Below are positions 11,947-25,487 of a DNA stretch of 64,000 bases, in pieces. The position numbers and the translations under genes were made by a program. The stretch comes from Blasia pusilla (Eukaryota; Marchantiophyta; Marchantiopsida; Blasiales). Positions within the stretch are counted from its first letter, which is position 1. Each line of letters begins with the position of its first letter. The DNA is taken from assembly GCA_050084515.1 (NCBI GenBank), contig CM114274.1:1612001-1676000 (forward strand), given 5' to 3'. The notes under the pieces are model-generated. The model was not told the origin of the DNA and made no database searches. It saw nothing but the letters and a program-made list of their open reading frames with translations.

Positions 11947-12609
11947 TCATGCCCATAATTTCAATTGCCACCATAGTACAAGGTAGTTTCAGCCACCAGC
12001 TCAAGCATAGTAATAGGTTTAAGAGATAGATATGGGTGATTTTCGCAAGAAATTGAGGAAAGGCCCAGAGCAAGTAGGGGAACAACAACAAAGTATATTT
12101 GCAGTTCTTTGAGACTTGTCTTGTTCTATGAGGAGGAGAAGTCTTACAAGACTACAATACACTCAAATACACTAATCCCGAAAGCGAATCCGCGGGCAAC
12201 CTGTCAGCGTATGAGTCGATGAAAACTCGGAGCTTACCAATTTCACTTGCTCCGCTCCACCTCTGATTGAATTCAAGTGCAACGCAAATTGAAGCTAATT
12301 CACGCTCACAAGTCCTCCGTCAACTTGTGTCCGTCGGCGGGCTATACTGAAGTGATGCATTCCACCTGCTTATAAATCATTTGCGGTTGGAGAAAAAATC
12401 AAAATTTTCTTCCAGTGCATCTTCATATCATAAATTAAGGCCGCAAGTGGGGAACTATCCTTTTTTGACACACGTATGTCAAAAATGGATCGAAAGGATC
12501 GAGGTCTACCTCCAACATTTTATGAGATGTTCTATAAGGATCTAGTAGAGTGGCTTCCTAAGCGCCAAGAGGTGGATCCAGAGAGCATGGGAGTACAAAG
12601 CTTTGATAC
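11947..12609. other. Unassigned spacer
   Basis: A minus-strand open stretch at about 12,130-12,330 (CERELASICVALEFNQRW) could be coding but I do not recognise it. The plus-strand 85-codon frame at 12,476-12,733 has no recognisable domain either. Confidence 0.3.
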
Positions 12610-13420
12610 TTCTCTTCTTCTTGATCTTAATAGTGACCTTAGAGGTACTTATGGATACCTAGTGGAGAAGGAAACTTCAAATACAACAGAGACTCCTCCC
12701 ATCACTATCATACACGATCCAATGACTCCATAAGATTTATTTTCGTGACTATACCAGACTGTGGAATTTGCACCTCTTGGTAGTTCAATGAGAAAGTGAG
12801 TGATATGGATTGCACCGCAACAATTTTAAAATCCATGTTGTGCTTCAAAATCGAATTTCACCCTATCCATTTGCTGTCCTCTTGGCCAAGCCACCTCCAC
12901 AAGTACATTAATGACTGGATTGACAACCTTCACAGTTGTAGATTGGCCGATACCAAAGAACTCTCCAATCCCTTTCATTTGATCCCTTGTGGCAAGACGT
13001 CGTATAGTGATAGCAACCTGTCTCTCAACACTCAACAATTTGTTTGGTAGAACTTGAAGGGCATGAGGAGGATTAGTACTCAGTGGAGTCCTTAACATTG
13101 CACAAAGGAAGTCAAATGTGCTCACACTAACACGAAAGAAATCTCTAAAGCGCTTTGGACACTACACTCTCATTAATGAAAAGACATGTAAATGCAATGG
13201 ATCGTGGTAAGATATACCAAGGAGAGTACATGTAACGTGGCATGGTACTTGTAGTATCATTCAGCATGAATTGGAGATACAAGAGAGCACGAGAAAGATG
13301 AAGGGAGCTCCTACGTCTAGCTTGAAGAAGAGGAAGAGGACGAAGAGAAAGATTTTGAATTAATAGAAAAAAATACATTGATAACAAGAACATCAACATG
13401 GAATCATTACTCCTCTCAAA
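12610..13420 (-). pseudogene. PIF/Harbinger-type transposase relic
   Basis: Minus-strand reading gives FRDFFRVSVSTFDFLC, LATRDQMKGIGEFFGIGQST, WPRGQQMDRVKF and NCCGAIHITHFLIELP in order. This is the HARBI1/ALP1-like layout: N-terminal helices, a helix-turn-helix-like segment, then the CCGAID-type catalytic block. The first catalytic Asp is His here, and stops fall before the block (about 12,826) and further on. No terminal repeats were recognised, so it is a dead internal fragment. Confidence 0.75.
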
Positions 13421-15271
13421 GTCTAAGATATCTATGATTCAAAAATAATAACAATACAAAGATAAGGGAAAAAAAAAACTAAATGAAGAGTGAAAGGAAG
13501 AAAGAGGTAGAAGGAGGCTAGGTAAAATCATGTGGAGAAGAGCCCATATTTATGCCATGAAGGTGAGGAAGGCCAGGAAGTGGGGATTTCCATTGGAAAA
13601 AGGGGGGAAATGTCTGGGGGGAAAAATCGAGGAAATTTTAGTTCCGAAGGTTAGGGGAAGGGAGGGACTTTCTGTTGCTATTTCCGCAACTAAAATCTCG
13701 TTTTTCGTTATCGGGTTACCTGCCGCCAACCGGCGCAAAGCCGCAGGTTCCGGCTGCCTTTCGCCGTATCTTGGGGGCTTGGGTCGCGCGCGACCCCAAG
13801 CCCGCGGCCCATGGAATCGGGCCCTAACAGAGGGGAGAGAAAATCGGCGCACTTAAGGTGGCGATGAAGAAAACGTTGAGAAAGTGTGTAATGCGAATGT
13901 GCAAACCTCTACACTCTCTTGGCTGGGTGACACTACCCTGATCCAAGGAAATGAGATTCGTGTAGGTACCCTGTGAAATCAAATAGTGTGGCTGCGTAAC
14001 GTCCCGTCGCCGCCGATAATTTGGAACTTGAACAAACGACGAGCCCTCCGTCGAGTAGAGAGCCTGTATACACACAACACCGATAGCGCATGAACTGAGC
14101 AAATATCCAGCAGAGTGGGGTTTCCGATATCAATCTGGGAGTGAATGCTTGCTCTCTTCCCCCCTTCTTACTTTCAACTTCTTATCAAAGGAAATTTAGG
14201 ATAGTGGAATCGGCATCCAAGTGGGTGACAGATTCGTTGTTGCCTGATATTTTTTGATAGAGTTGGGAAAATGCACCATCAGATCGGAAGAAAAGTAAAG
14301 CAGACTGTTAATCTGCACACCATTATACTCTCACTGGATCAGTTTGTCACATTCTGTAGCCTAAATGACACCCAAACTGTTCCGTGGGCAAGCAACGTCA
14401 TGTCGGGTCCTGATCAGGTAACGAAGATAGTGTTGTAAGTAGTTAGTTTCCTGACTCAAGTGTTGTAAAGAGTTTCCACGCCTACACTCTGTGTGGTCAG
14501 CACTCACACTGCATGAGTGTCTACCTACTTCCACATAATTTTTTCTTCAGCTCTTCCTTACTCTGCACCCACCCGAAAATCAAGCACCATCCCATTCCAC
14601 AGGGCCACGCGGTCTATGGTCTCAAGGCAAGGCCACGACAGACACTACCTAATGGGTTCAGTTTCTAAAAGTTACTCAATCGAGTGGTCGACCAAAAGGT
14701 TGAAGCAGAGGGACAATTTCATACACTGCGCATTTAACGAACCATTGCTTGCAAAACTCAACCACCATCGGCCCATTCATTCGAAAAATGATCCATCCAG
14801 TTTCCTATTCAGTGATGCCTAATATTTGAAAACCTGTTTCATATTCAGATTATTTTCTCCTCTTCGAGCTTGTCTCCTCTCATCGACTCCTGCTTACTCC
14901 TTACACTCCTACTGCGTAAAGTACCTGCACTTTGTTTTCTTTCATTTTGCTGCTGCATATTTTGGTTTTCTTGTACAAGGATTCTTACTTTTGGGGAGGC
15001 TCACTCCGACCTCGGGTTTTGGTCGTTCCTGGATGCCTTCCTTCAATTCTCTTCCATGTTAGTCTTTTCTCAGTTGCCATTAAGGTCTGATGTATCTAAT
15101 TCCCCACGCCGGTCTAGATTCTCTTGTTTTGCACGAATGATTTCATGCATCCCCACCCCCCCCTTCCAACTAACCCTAAGCCGTCTTGTTCACAATGGAC
15201 AATCCATCTCCCACGCCATGCATGATTTCCAAGTGGCAAACTCCCTGTTTTCTCTTATCTTCACCTGCTCT

Positions 15272-15303
<32 letters not shown>

Positions 15304-16401
15304 CCTTACCACCCACTTTGTGCTAGCCAAGTATGAAAGAGAGTTTTCCAGTTGCCTCCGGACAAGTGACAGAAACTTTATTCGTGAGGATCGCCCACAA
15401 TCGAGTCCTGAAGCCCATGTCTGATGCTGATCGAAGTCGAGATTTGTAGTTGATAGTGGCCCCCTGGAAATGGGGACAAGGCCGTATCTTGACCTCGGCG
15501 CATTCGCAGACAAATTCATGAAGTTGACCGATTATATGAAACATGCTGCTGCTGCGCGCTCTCTCTCTCTCTCTCTACCGACTGGTCGCCTTTGCTGACT
15601 TGGGGAAGGCAACCACTTTTTGGCATGCACTGCCCTATTCTGATCCTACTAACTTCAACATTTTGTTACTTCCAGTCAACCATCAACCTTTAGTCGATCA
15701 CGAACGAGTTTTTGAACGCAATTTACCAATCCAGATAATAAGCGTTTGCCGCTCCTCTCGGTGTGAAATCTTCTGGCCGATACCATGGAAGCCTTTGGTA
15801 TAGGTACAGTTGTTTTTAGAGACATGTACTAGATCGCCCAAGGGTGCAAGGACGAAACTCAAACGCAATGATACAGTGCATTCTTGATCAATCTCCTCTT
15901 GAGAAAAGTGAATTAGACGCACTCTGAAGGAGATGACGGAAGTTGGCACCAGTTCAACAACTTGCTTTCTCCTCCCACGAGGTTATTCATTTCCAACTAT
16001 GACCTTACGGCCAGACCCAAGAAGTCTTAAACGTTCTGGCCATCCCATTTAGGGTGACAGCCTTGCCACAACCGGTGTGAGGGCGGGACGTGAGAAGGGG
16101 AAAAAACTTCTATTTTATGTCGTTGTTTTTCCTTCACCCGTTATGGCACTTCTTCGTTTTATCCGTAGTATTTAGAGCTCTAATACTCTTCTTGATACAT
16201 TCAGTATTTAGGCATGATTTGTGCAATGTTGTCCAATAATTAAACGAATCACTGCATTCTTTGAAAAAGGGGTACGGGATACGGCCCTTAGTTGTATTTA
16301 GTCCGGTAGTGAAAGAATCATGTGAAGAGGGAAATATAGAGGTAACATCGAATTTTCTACATGCCATATGGGGATGAAGTGGAGAAGTTAGCTGCTCTCA
16401 C
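13421..16401. other. Gene-poor region
   Basis: Contains a GC-rich patch (13.5-13.9 kb) and a 184-codon plus-strand open frame (14,870-15,424) that crosses a microsatellite and has no recognisable domain. No gene can be supported. Confidence 0.45.
15272..15303. repeat. (TCTG)n/(TCTA)n microsatellite
   Basis: Five to six TCTG units followed by three TCTA units. A CT run lies at about 15,561-15,576. Confidence 0.9.
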
Positions 16402-16586
16402 GAGATATGAAAGCCGCTCTAAAGAGTAGGGGGGGAGGAGCAGCCTATTGCCAAAGAGTCGAACACACTTGTGACGTTTTGGTGCATGGAAAAGAGATAT
16501 GAACGCTGCTCTAAAGAGTAGGGGGGGAGGAGCAGCCTATTGCCAACGAGTAGAACACACTTGTGACGTTGTGGTGTATGGAAAAA
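16402..16586. repeat. 92-bp tandem duplication
   Basis: Two adjacent copies, each starting GAGATATGAA, containing GGGGGGGAGGAGCAGCC and ending GCATGGAAAA or GTATGGAAAA. Unit 2 starts at 16,494. Few differences, so fairly recent. Confidence 0.85.
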
Positions 16587-19304
16587 GAGAGCTCTACGCA
16601 TGTGTATTCGAATCCTCGTCATTCAAAGCTTTCAACCTTCACCGTGGACCATGCAATGCGAATTCAAGGGATGAGTTCTTCCAAGTCGATATGAAAAATC
16701 CCTCGGGGCTATGGGAAGTTGGGAAGTTGGGAAAAGGTGCATGGAGAATAAATGAGTGAGAAATGTTATTTCTCCGGAGCCCACAAAGTGCCGAGGACGC
16801 CATTGAAAGTTGGTACAGCACAATAAATGAGCGAACAATGCTTTAGGATCCCCGCACAATTCAAGGAGGGCCGAGGTCGAGCACACGCACCCCCATAACC
16901 TGCATTGCGAATCTTTCGAGGCAGGATATTAGGTAGAGTGAAATGACGTTTTCTTGTAGCTATTAGGTTCATTCCAAGTTATACAGAAGATGAACCCTCG
17001 AGAGCGGAATTCGAAAATTTAGGTCACACATGCACAAACAAATTTTTTTTTCTCGTAATTTGCTTGAAATCATAAAATCGAAGGGGTTTATTCTCATGGC
17101 CAATTTTATTCATATTTTACCAGCGTGCTATTCTTAACCCACTTTTAAATGTCTTTTATTTTGAACCCGTCCAACTCGTGGTTTTTTTTAAACCAGTCGG
17201 ATTATGCTTTTGGATGTAAATGTGGATGTTTTTCTCCTATCAAATTGAAACCAAGAAGATGCCACCATTAATTGTTTCGGGAGTTATGGAAATTATTTTT
17301 CCAAACATTTTACCATGCATTAGCTTGGATCCCTTTGATTTGAAAAAAACTATAATGTTACAAACGGAGTTTTCTAGCACTATAAAAAAATAGGTTGGAA
17401 TGATTTCATAAAGGCATTGTCAAAACCGAAGTGAACAATTGCAAAAAGAAACCATTCTTAAGTTCTATAACTTCAAACCCTTCAACTACCCTAGTAGATA
17501 AAATATGCGCTTATCAATACAATCCTACCTTCATTTTTATGTCCATACGTAGGCCTAGTTTGACCATGAAATATGATGAGTATCATATTCCATGACATGA
17601 AATATGATCTCTAGAAAGATACTCACACCCATATATTATTTATAGCATAAGTCTTATTTATTTGGAATGTTTCCCACCAAAATCCATATGGTTCATGCAT
17701 GCTATGATAAATCTCCCTCATCGATCATAAGATGCATTTCAACTTTATTATGAATCCTAAAGGATCCTGCATAGAGTTGGGAGTCAATATCCATGTTAAG
17801 ATTTCTATTTTTTCATTGTCCTCCCTATCGAGGCATACCAAATATTAGTGACTTTTTTCCCTAAAAGATTGGTGTGAGGATGAAGGCATCCAAATCCTTT
17901 TTTTATACTATTTTTTGGTATGTTGTGGGTGGTGCCAACGCAAGCCACATGCCCCTCCTTCCCTTGGTGTCCACATTGTGCACATGCGTGAACTCCTTGT
18001 CATGCACATACACATTGCTACACAACATACAATGCTATCACCTACCCATAGACATACACTAATATAATACAAACATAACACATATCACAAACACATCACA
18101 TTTTTATATATATCATCATATAAAGAGGTTACACAATGAAAATCAAATGGGAAACACATCACTCTCTGATAAACACTTAATAACAATCGATCCAAATCCA
18201 CCCTCAATATGAGGGAACCCAAGTCTAATGCTTGCCGGCAACACCCTCCTCTAGCCTATGCTTGGAAGGTTCAATTATAGAAAGATAAGATTCTCTAAGC
18301 CTCCCCTTAGGTTACACTCCTCTCAAAGGCCTCCAAGGCTTCGAGAATGTGACCTTACGACACATGTTACCTCAACATGCATGGCACATTCCTAACAAAT
18401 CAAGAACTTCCAAAAAGGACCCAAGAAATCCCCAAAAGGTGACTTACACATATACGTCACCAAGGGAGGTAAGAAAAGTCACTTTTTGAATTCTCCGTAC
18501 CTACCACACTACCATTGCAACCACACTTCCACTTGAATTGTGCACCTCTAATCACCGGAATATTACCCAAAAATGCTCATCAAGAACCATAGACTCATAA
18601 TACCAAATTCCACAACATTAGACCACAATATTGAGACTAATCAAACCCCAATGTCTCATCTCCCTCCACATTAATCAACCCTAACACTTGTATCTCTAGT
18701 GGTAATAGTGTGAGAAAACAGAAAGTGACGAAATCACTGAAATCTTTACAAAACTTAGAGATACAAGTGGCCTAGTCCGTCTTGCGCTCACAGAAGAGCT
18801 TTGATGGAACCTAAAAATGGAGATAACTCGACATACAAGAATGCGCTATCATTGCGGCTCTCGACTATTTCACTACTCGGGAAACTAGGGTTTTTTTACC
18901 TATTTTTCATCATTTCTATTAATAGAAAAATATTGCATCACAGTGCCTTGCACCCTGATGCAATCTAGGATTAGATAATCCTAGTAACGCTACTTCTAAA
19001 ACCATCTACGTCATATTAATATGACTCCTTCGACGTCTAAGTCGGAACCATCAATCTAGGCTTCTCCTCATCCAAGGGGGCCGATTAGATTGATGGTGCT
19101 CAGAGAAGTGGATGTTGAGAATCCAACAAATAGTGCCATCACACTGGTATCACTTCCTAAACTACCAATTCCGCTTAATCAAATTCTTTTTTTGGGGAAA
19201 TTGAAAGTAAATAACCAATTGTTCTTCATAAGTAATTTCCACAATGATATTGATTTGATCTTCTTTCTCTCTTGTTTCCATCTTTCTTAGTGCACAATTT
19301 TCCT
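16587..19304. other. Non-coding AT-rich region
   Basis: No recognisable gene or element; short open frames only. Confidence 0.5.
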
Positions 19305-19376
19305 TCTTTGATATTCTTCTCATAGTGAATAGACTTAAGATCCTAGGTCTATTCACTATGAGAAGAATATCAAAGA
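19305..19376. repeat. Perfect 30-bp hairpin, 12-nt loop
   Basis: 19,305-19,334 is exactly complementary to 19,347-19,376; the loop is TTAAGATCCTAG. No protein-coding context. It could be a fold-back from a recent inverted duplication or a small-RNA precursor; the sequence alone cannot decide. Confidence 0.85.
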
Positions 19377-19926
19377 TGTGAAGGCAAGTTATTTAGTAAC
19401 ATAAAAGATCTTGAAGTCCTTGGATTGATGAAGCTAATTAGTTATCACATCTCCTTGCTTGAATTTGATTCTCCAAGGGAAGTCTCAACGAAAAAAAATC
19501 TCTTCAACTTAATCATCATATATGATCCTATCTTTGATCAAACACTCTAGTCAACTCAAATGAGTAATAACCATAAGATTCAAGTCTCAATGCTTATGAT
19601 TCAAAGACTCATCGAATTGACTCTATGTATTGGCTCAAACACTCCAACCACCATCGCCTTGAGAGTATATATGCAGTCCAAGGAATTCCCTCAATTTAAA
19701 TCATGCAATTGAAATACACTATAACTCAAGATTGGAGCATTTAATTCTTTGATAAAGTTACTAAAGGCGAACCCATATAAGGGAGTCTTTCTACAAGGAA
19801 AAATGAGAAGACCTCTAGCCCCTACATTGTGAGCCTAATCTACCTATTTTCAAGTCCTTATGAAGAGTCACATCCGTTCAATTCCTACCTCTTCACACTC
19901 TTGATCCTCTTTGTAATTAGAACTTA
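19377..19926. other. Non-coding spacer
   Basis: Nothing recognised. Confidence 0.5.
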
Positions 19927-21490
19927 TCACATCTAAGTAGCCGATAGGCAAGGATCTATCGTGGATACGGCATAGGAGTCAGCGGATTGTCTTGAGTGTA
20001 ACTTCGTCCCGAGGTGTTGGATGAGGTTGAGGTTAGGACTTTTGTATCAAGAACATCATTTTTTATGACTTTGTTGTTGAGGTCTTTGACAGCCAGATGA
20101 CTTGTTGAGCAAGTCACCCACCCTTGGTAACGTGTACGTGCAAATTACCAAGAGGATAGCTATTTTTAGGGGAAGATCCTTTTGGCTCTTCCCAAACCTA
20201 TATAAAGGAGGAAGATGGCTTTCCCAACCCATCTTTCTCATGTTGGGCAGTTGGAGCGCCTCTCTTGCTTGTGTGTATGTATCGCGCCCCTAATCTCCTT
20301 CAACGTCAATCTTTAGTGTTGCAAAAGCGTACGTTCAGTAGGACAGGATCTCATCGCCGATCTGCACCCAAACACACACTCTCGTTAGTCGGGTCCGGGC
20401 CAACCAGCGTTCCAACCCACCGAGTTCTCAACTCGGCGTCTCATCAAGCTCAACCTTCCTTAATTCCTAGTTTCCAAAACATGGCAAGTCCTTCAAGACT
20501 TGGAACAGACTTCTTGATTAGTCTAGGAACCTAAAACGGCACTTGCGCGCCTAGCGATCCCAACTGTTCAACGGACCTCGTGCGAGTTCCAAATTGAGAC
20601 CCAAGTAATTGAGTCGCGGGGTGAAATCCAAGAGGGATGTCTAAAATCGCTTCCGTAGACTTGGTTCAGGTTTTCCAACCCAATCCCAAACTCTCAATCC
20701 GTTCCATGCCCTTGGGCCGCCCCATGGCGCCCAAAGTGGGGTTCGAGTTCCAAGCACTCTCGGAGACCTTCCCCCTTACTAGTACTTCTGGGGTTCTCCA
20801 ATAACCCCCCCCCCCCTTTGGAAAAGGAGGGTCGAGCCCTTCATTGTGGCCCTCAACCCGACTCTACTTACAGTCGTTTCTGGGTTGTTTCTCAGCTGGT
20901 GCTTATGCGTTTGCAAAGATCATTAGTGCGTTTGAACCGACTTTTCATAAGCCTTCCAACGCACCCTTGTTTAATCCAAATGCATCTCAACGCTAAAAGT
21001 TATGGTTATAAATACAGTCAGAAACTCTCAAACGCTAGTGGCATTCCAAATCCGGATTCTTCCTTTTGGCAACCCACTTTCTAGACTCGACTCCTTTCAA
21101 GTCTTATTCCGTGTTTGGTCCAGGTTTCTCGGTCACAACCACAACATCTGAAACGCGAATCCTCGCTCGCGTCTCGTCTCTTGTCTCTTCTTCGAGACTA
21201 CTCCAACGCGCAAACCATCTTAGCGTGAGCCCGCTAATGTTCCGCTTGGCACTCGTTTGGTCATGAGGGTCGCGAAAGTGTGAGTTAGGACTAGGGTGCT
21301 AGTGTCTGGATTCCCTTATAGCAGAGGGTGGACGAGGCTCGATATGCCGATGTAGATTGAGGAGTGGAGTTTTAGGTCGGGTGTGCCATTTTTACTCTTA
21401 TTTTTTTGTGTGATTTGGATGTATATTTGTGAGTTGATTTTTATACATGTGTATTCACCCGTGTGTTGGGAAGATCAGTGTTGTGTGGTT
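19927..21490 (+). mobile_element. B-type terminal repeat copy (M'-S') carrying a 1-kb insertion
   Basis: M' spans 19,927-20,275 and 21,278-21,406, colinear with 39,954-40,430 (TAGCCGATAGG, CCTATATAAAGG, GGACTAGGGTGCTAG). Partial S' follows at 21,407 to about 21,490. As at 1-472, M' passes straight into S' with no internal region. Confidence 0.75.
20276..21277. mobile_element. 1,002-bp insertion in the terminal repeat
   Basis: Interrupts M' and is flanked by GTGTG at 20,271-20,275 and 21,278-21,282, a 5-bp target duplication. The ends are weakly inverted (ATCGCGCC against GGTCGCGA). It is GC-richer than its surroundings with no coding similarity, and could be a solo LTR of another family. Its right end resembles 22,245-22,310 (CGTTTGGTCATGAGG against TGTTTGGTTATGAGG). 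Confidence 0.6.
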
Positions 21491-22364
21491 TCTCTTCCCA
21501 TTGCCTAATAGATTCATCAAAGGTTCTCATGATGATATCTGTTAGCTTCCTCATAAAATTTCCAAATCCATCCCCACAACAAAAACCTTGTGGAAATCTA
21601 ATGTCACCCATCAAGACATCCATTTGTGCCAAATTTAACTAGTACATTATCCTAAACCCTTCCTTTCATTCCTCGCAATGGTCCGCCTCTTATTTTGATT
21701 ATTCTCTATATTGATGGTAGGAAGATTTGTCATGCTATAGATTTCATCTTCGTTGTTTGAAGATTCTCCCATATTACCTCACTAAAATTGGAAAACCATG
21801 TTAGTTGATAAAATGAATGGCTAAAAACATCATTTTATATTTTTTCATAGAAAACATAATAAATGTAGAATTCATTCTCTTCAACGACACAACGAAAAAA
21901 TTATCCCTAGTTATAAGAATGAAGAGTAGTAGATCTTTAATTTAGAAAATGAAAAAGTTGAAAGTATGCTTGAGAGTTAAAAACTCACACCACATAGATA
22001 CACGATTAGCACACAAAATAAGCATAGTGCATGGAATTTTTACCTTATCTATCCTGTTCCACCTAAAGCCAAGTTCTAAACTAAATTGTAGCATACTTGG
22101 AGTCCGAGCCTTTTAGGACTTGAATACTCTTTAAGTTCCACCCTACCTTTGGTTATGCTCTTTCGATCACAACCTTCATTGTTTACACTCGTCTCTCACA
22201 TTTTGCAACTTATGCCTTGTTTGTGAGACTCATGCGTATTTCTATCCTAGTCTGAATCCTATAGAGTATATTGTGATATTTTGTGTTGGTACGTGTTTGG
22301 TTATGAGGATCCTAATAGAGAGTTTCGAGGGCTTATTCTTCCTTGCTTTGGGAATGATCCAAAA
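21491..22364. other. Non-coding AT-rich spacer
   Basis: Contains, at about 22,080-22,310, a possible diverged relative of the 20,276-21,277 insertion. No gene. Confidence 0.4.
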
Positions 22365-22560
22365 CTCTCATCATGAGAGTAGGTTCGGTTTGATATAAGA
22401 GAGAGCTAGAGAATATGTGAGATCTGATTTTTGAATTTATTAGGGATATTTTTTGGTATATTATCATCTCTTTGTGTGATTGAGTGTGGTGTCATGTTTT
22501 ATGAGTGTATGGATGTTGACAATGATGCATTTTGAGTAGCAATGTGCATACGGAGGACAT
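22365..22560 (+). repeat. Diverged A-type M-end plus S module
   Basis: CTCTCATCATGAGAGTAGG, GGTTTGATATAAGAGAGAG, AGGGATATTTTTTGG and GCAATGTGCATACG follow the order seen at 11,570-11,790, where M's 3' end continues into S2. Confidence 0.6.
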
Positions 22561-23748
22561 GTATCAAAATGTTTAGTTAGGAGCATCACAATAAAACCCT
22601 AGATAGAGTTCAACAAACCACAACTCTCCTATCATTAACAACTTGATTCCATATTCTGCGCATGGATCCAAGATTTTCAAACCAATGTGGCACAAATTGA
22701 CAATACAACAATGGAATGTGTGTACATGAACGCTCAAATCAAGTTATACTAACTATTATCTTAACATTTTGCATGAACGGATGGCAAATGTGACTCATGC
22801 ATGCAAGGCTATGTGCAAAAAAATCCAATATCTATGGACTTAAGTCCATGGCATGAGCAATTTACCACTGTAGTATTTTTCTTGTCGCTATTTTGAAATT
22901 CCGAAACCGGCCTCGCCATGGATATCCTAATATGCATGTGAACCTACTTTCCATGTAAGGCCACCAATTCCCACACTTCTCTTGCCTTCCATATTCTTCG
23001 TTTTCTCTTATGCCTCTATCCACACCTCCATCCCTTCTTGCTTCAATCGTCTCACTTTGAAAAATGGTCAAAAATAATAAAATTCTCTCCATAGACGTTC
23101 ATGACTTCTCCATATCCTTAAAAAATTCATGTTCACCACAATATTAAATAGGTCTCACCACTATATCAAGCTTCTTTATTTTCACTCCTATGGTACGTCT
23201 CCCCATCGACACAATCACACATTATGCTTTATGAATAAGATCATCCTTGGTCGCATTCATCATCATATTTCCCCCCATCGTTTAATCTCTATGCATTGAT
23301 TTTACACATTTTTCTAGTTTAATTTATTTACTTTAGATCCTTTATACTCATAAACTTGATAGAACTATCAAAATCCTCATCTAGCACCACACCAAAAATT
23401 GAAAAATCTCCCATATAATATGACAAGAAAATCAAACTTTTCCTTAATGTGTAATATAAATCTCTTCATGAGAATGTTTCACTTGCCTATAATTCTTAAG
23501 AGATCCCATATGAACGATTTCTTAGAAACTTTTGAATTGTTAGAAAAAATTTCATTCATTCTAAGTATTTATTTTATTTCTATGTATGATTTTCAATTTA
23601 TGTAGATTATAACAAGAATACATGTTATATAAGGAAAAACAGATGTACCATACCATGGACAACCATGGCCCTCCTAACCAAATGCGCGTCAACGCGAAAC
23701 TTCATAACTTTAGTAGGCTCAAATTAGAATGCGCGGAAGTCTCATTAG
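22561..23748. other. Non-coding AT-rich spacer
   Basis: Nothing recognised. Confidence 0.5.
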
Positions 23749-23815
23749 CAAGATGCCCATCTAAACTTATGCCTTGCTGTGTAAAAGCAAGGCATAAGTT
23801 TAGATGGGCATCTTG
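23749..23815. repeat. Perfect 29-bp hairpin, 9-nt loop
   Basis: 23,749-23,777 is exactly complementary to 23,787-23,815; the loop is TGTGTAAAA. Same geometry as 19,305-19,376 but a different sequence. Confidence 0.85.
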
Positions 23816-25487
23816 GATGATGACAGTTTTGACTTAGAAAAGCATGAAAAAATTCTAGGGGAAATTTGAGAAGAGCTCAAGTCCCATAAGATTTAGATTC
23901 CAATAAGGCTGCAATATAGGTTGGAATTTCATTGAACATTTAATGGCTTACCATGTATGGCTTCATAACATATCAACCTAAAATGCATTCGGGATCAATC
24001 ATAAGTAAAGTGGGATTGGAACATTTGTGACAATTCAATTCTAATGACAGGATCTTGAAAAATGTATAAACCTTAGTCCTAAAATGGGCCTAGAACTATC
24101 GAAATAATATTTCCGATTGAAAACTGCAAATAGTAACCCAAGAAGGTTTCTTTGGATGAAAGAGGGAGCGAATTTCTCTATAATTATGTCTAATGGGGAC
24201 AGTCTCCAAGGGGATGTGAAATTCAAACCTCGTATTAGAGACCATTGAGATTTAACCACATTAGAGACCATTGAGATTTAACCTCGGACACATGTTGAAT
24301 AGAGAAGTTTGCATTGAAATTGGACACCAAACTAAATCCAAATAAATCTCATTTTGGAGGCTACCCTTGGTCGTTCCAGGGTTCACATATTAAATTCTGG
24401 TTAATGATTTATGGTTTGAGGTCCATGGGACAATTATACCACCAATCATGGTTTAGTTTCTTATCTTGGAAAATGAAAGATTGGATCAATATCTAACCAC
24501 ATTTAGATGTATTGAGTTTGACGAATGACCCAAAATCCACACTTATTGAGATGACCCAATCTATGACTTAAATTAATGTATTTGGATGCAAATCAATGAT
24601 GAAAATGTGACAACTTGAATTTGAACCTCTGCAACACGGTCGACATCCAAGAAAGTAAGTGCATGACATGCACTCATACGATCATAAGCATTGGAATATG
24701 TAAACATAATGAATAAAAAGGTGGAATAAATCTCAACAAGTTAGGCCCCCAGATGTTAAAACCCCTAGAGGTGAATTCTCACACTTTTAGCCAACATTAA
24801 TAGTCGGAAAGCAAGAAATCCTTGTGAGAGAGGTGTCATTTCTCTCATATAAACAAAGTGGAAGATGATTCTGAAAATACACCCAATTCAAAGCTTTGAA
24901 TCAATTACAAGGCATGATAAACCATTCTTTGCACATAGAAACAATAGTTTTCCACTTGTGTCCTACATATCATTAGAAAGACAAATATGGAGAAGATGTT
25001 CTAACTTTATTCCTTTGAGAAGTTTTGGCTTTTACCTCTAGAGAGCTCATAGTAGTGTATGTTGCAGATCATGAAATGGAGTGTTGAAAAAACAGTTTAC
25101 AACGTGACAGAAATAAAAGCCGTGGATGTTAACACTTGACATTTGTCTGAATTCCTCATGAAAGAGGACCTATACAATGAAGTTGCGCTCCCATACACTT
25201 CATGTCAATGGTATAGAACTGGCTAATTAGACTACACGTACATGCATTTCTTGAAATAATTCTTCAAGACATTTAGAGACAACTTTCTGCGAACTTAGTA
25301 GCAAGTCTCAGGACTTCCAAGGGATAAAACCCTATCGACCACTCAAGTTCAACTTCTGGTGAAGATCTTCTCCCAAACACTTCCCACCTTGAGAAAAGGA
25401 CTTTACATCAGCCCAAGTAACTACATTGCTGCAACATTAAGGCTCTGATATTTACAATTGATTCAATCAGTTTTTCACCTGTCTAAT
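23816..25487. other. 3' flank of the dehydrogenase gene, non-coding
   Basis: No coding feature recognised. A 26-bp tandem duplication (ATTAGAGACCATTGAGATTT) lies at 24,234-24,285. The 3' UTR of the minus-strand gene should begin below 25,488. Confidence 0.5.

Noticed and set aside
14282-14296. Sequencing-adapter contamination (AGATCGGAAGA)
   Set aside because: Only 11 bases match and the flanks continue as ordinary genomic sequence.
14870-15424. 184-codon open frame as a gene
   Set aside because: Crosses a TCTG/TCTA microsatellite, Cys/Ser/Leu-rich, with no recognisable domain or splice context.
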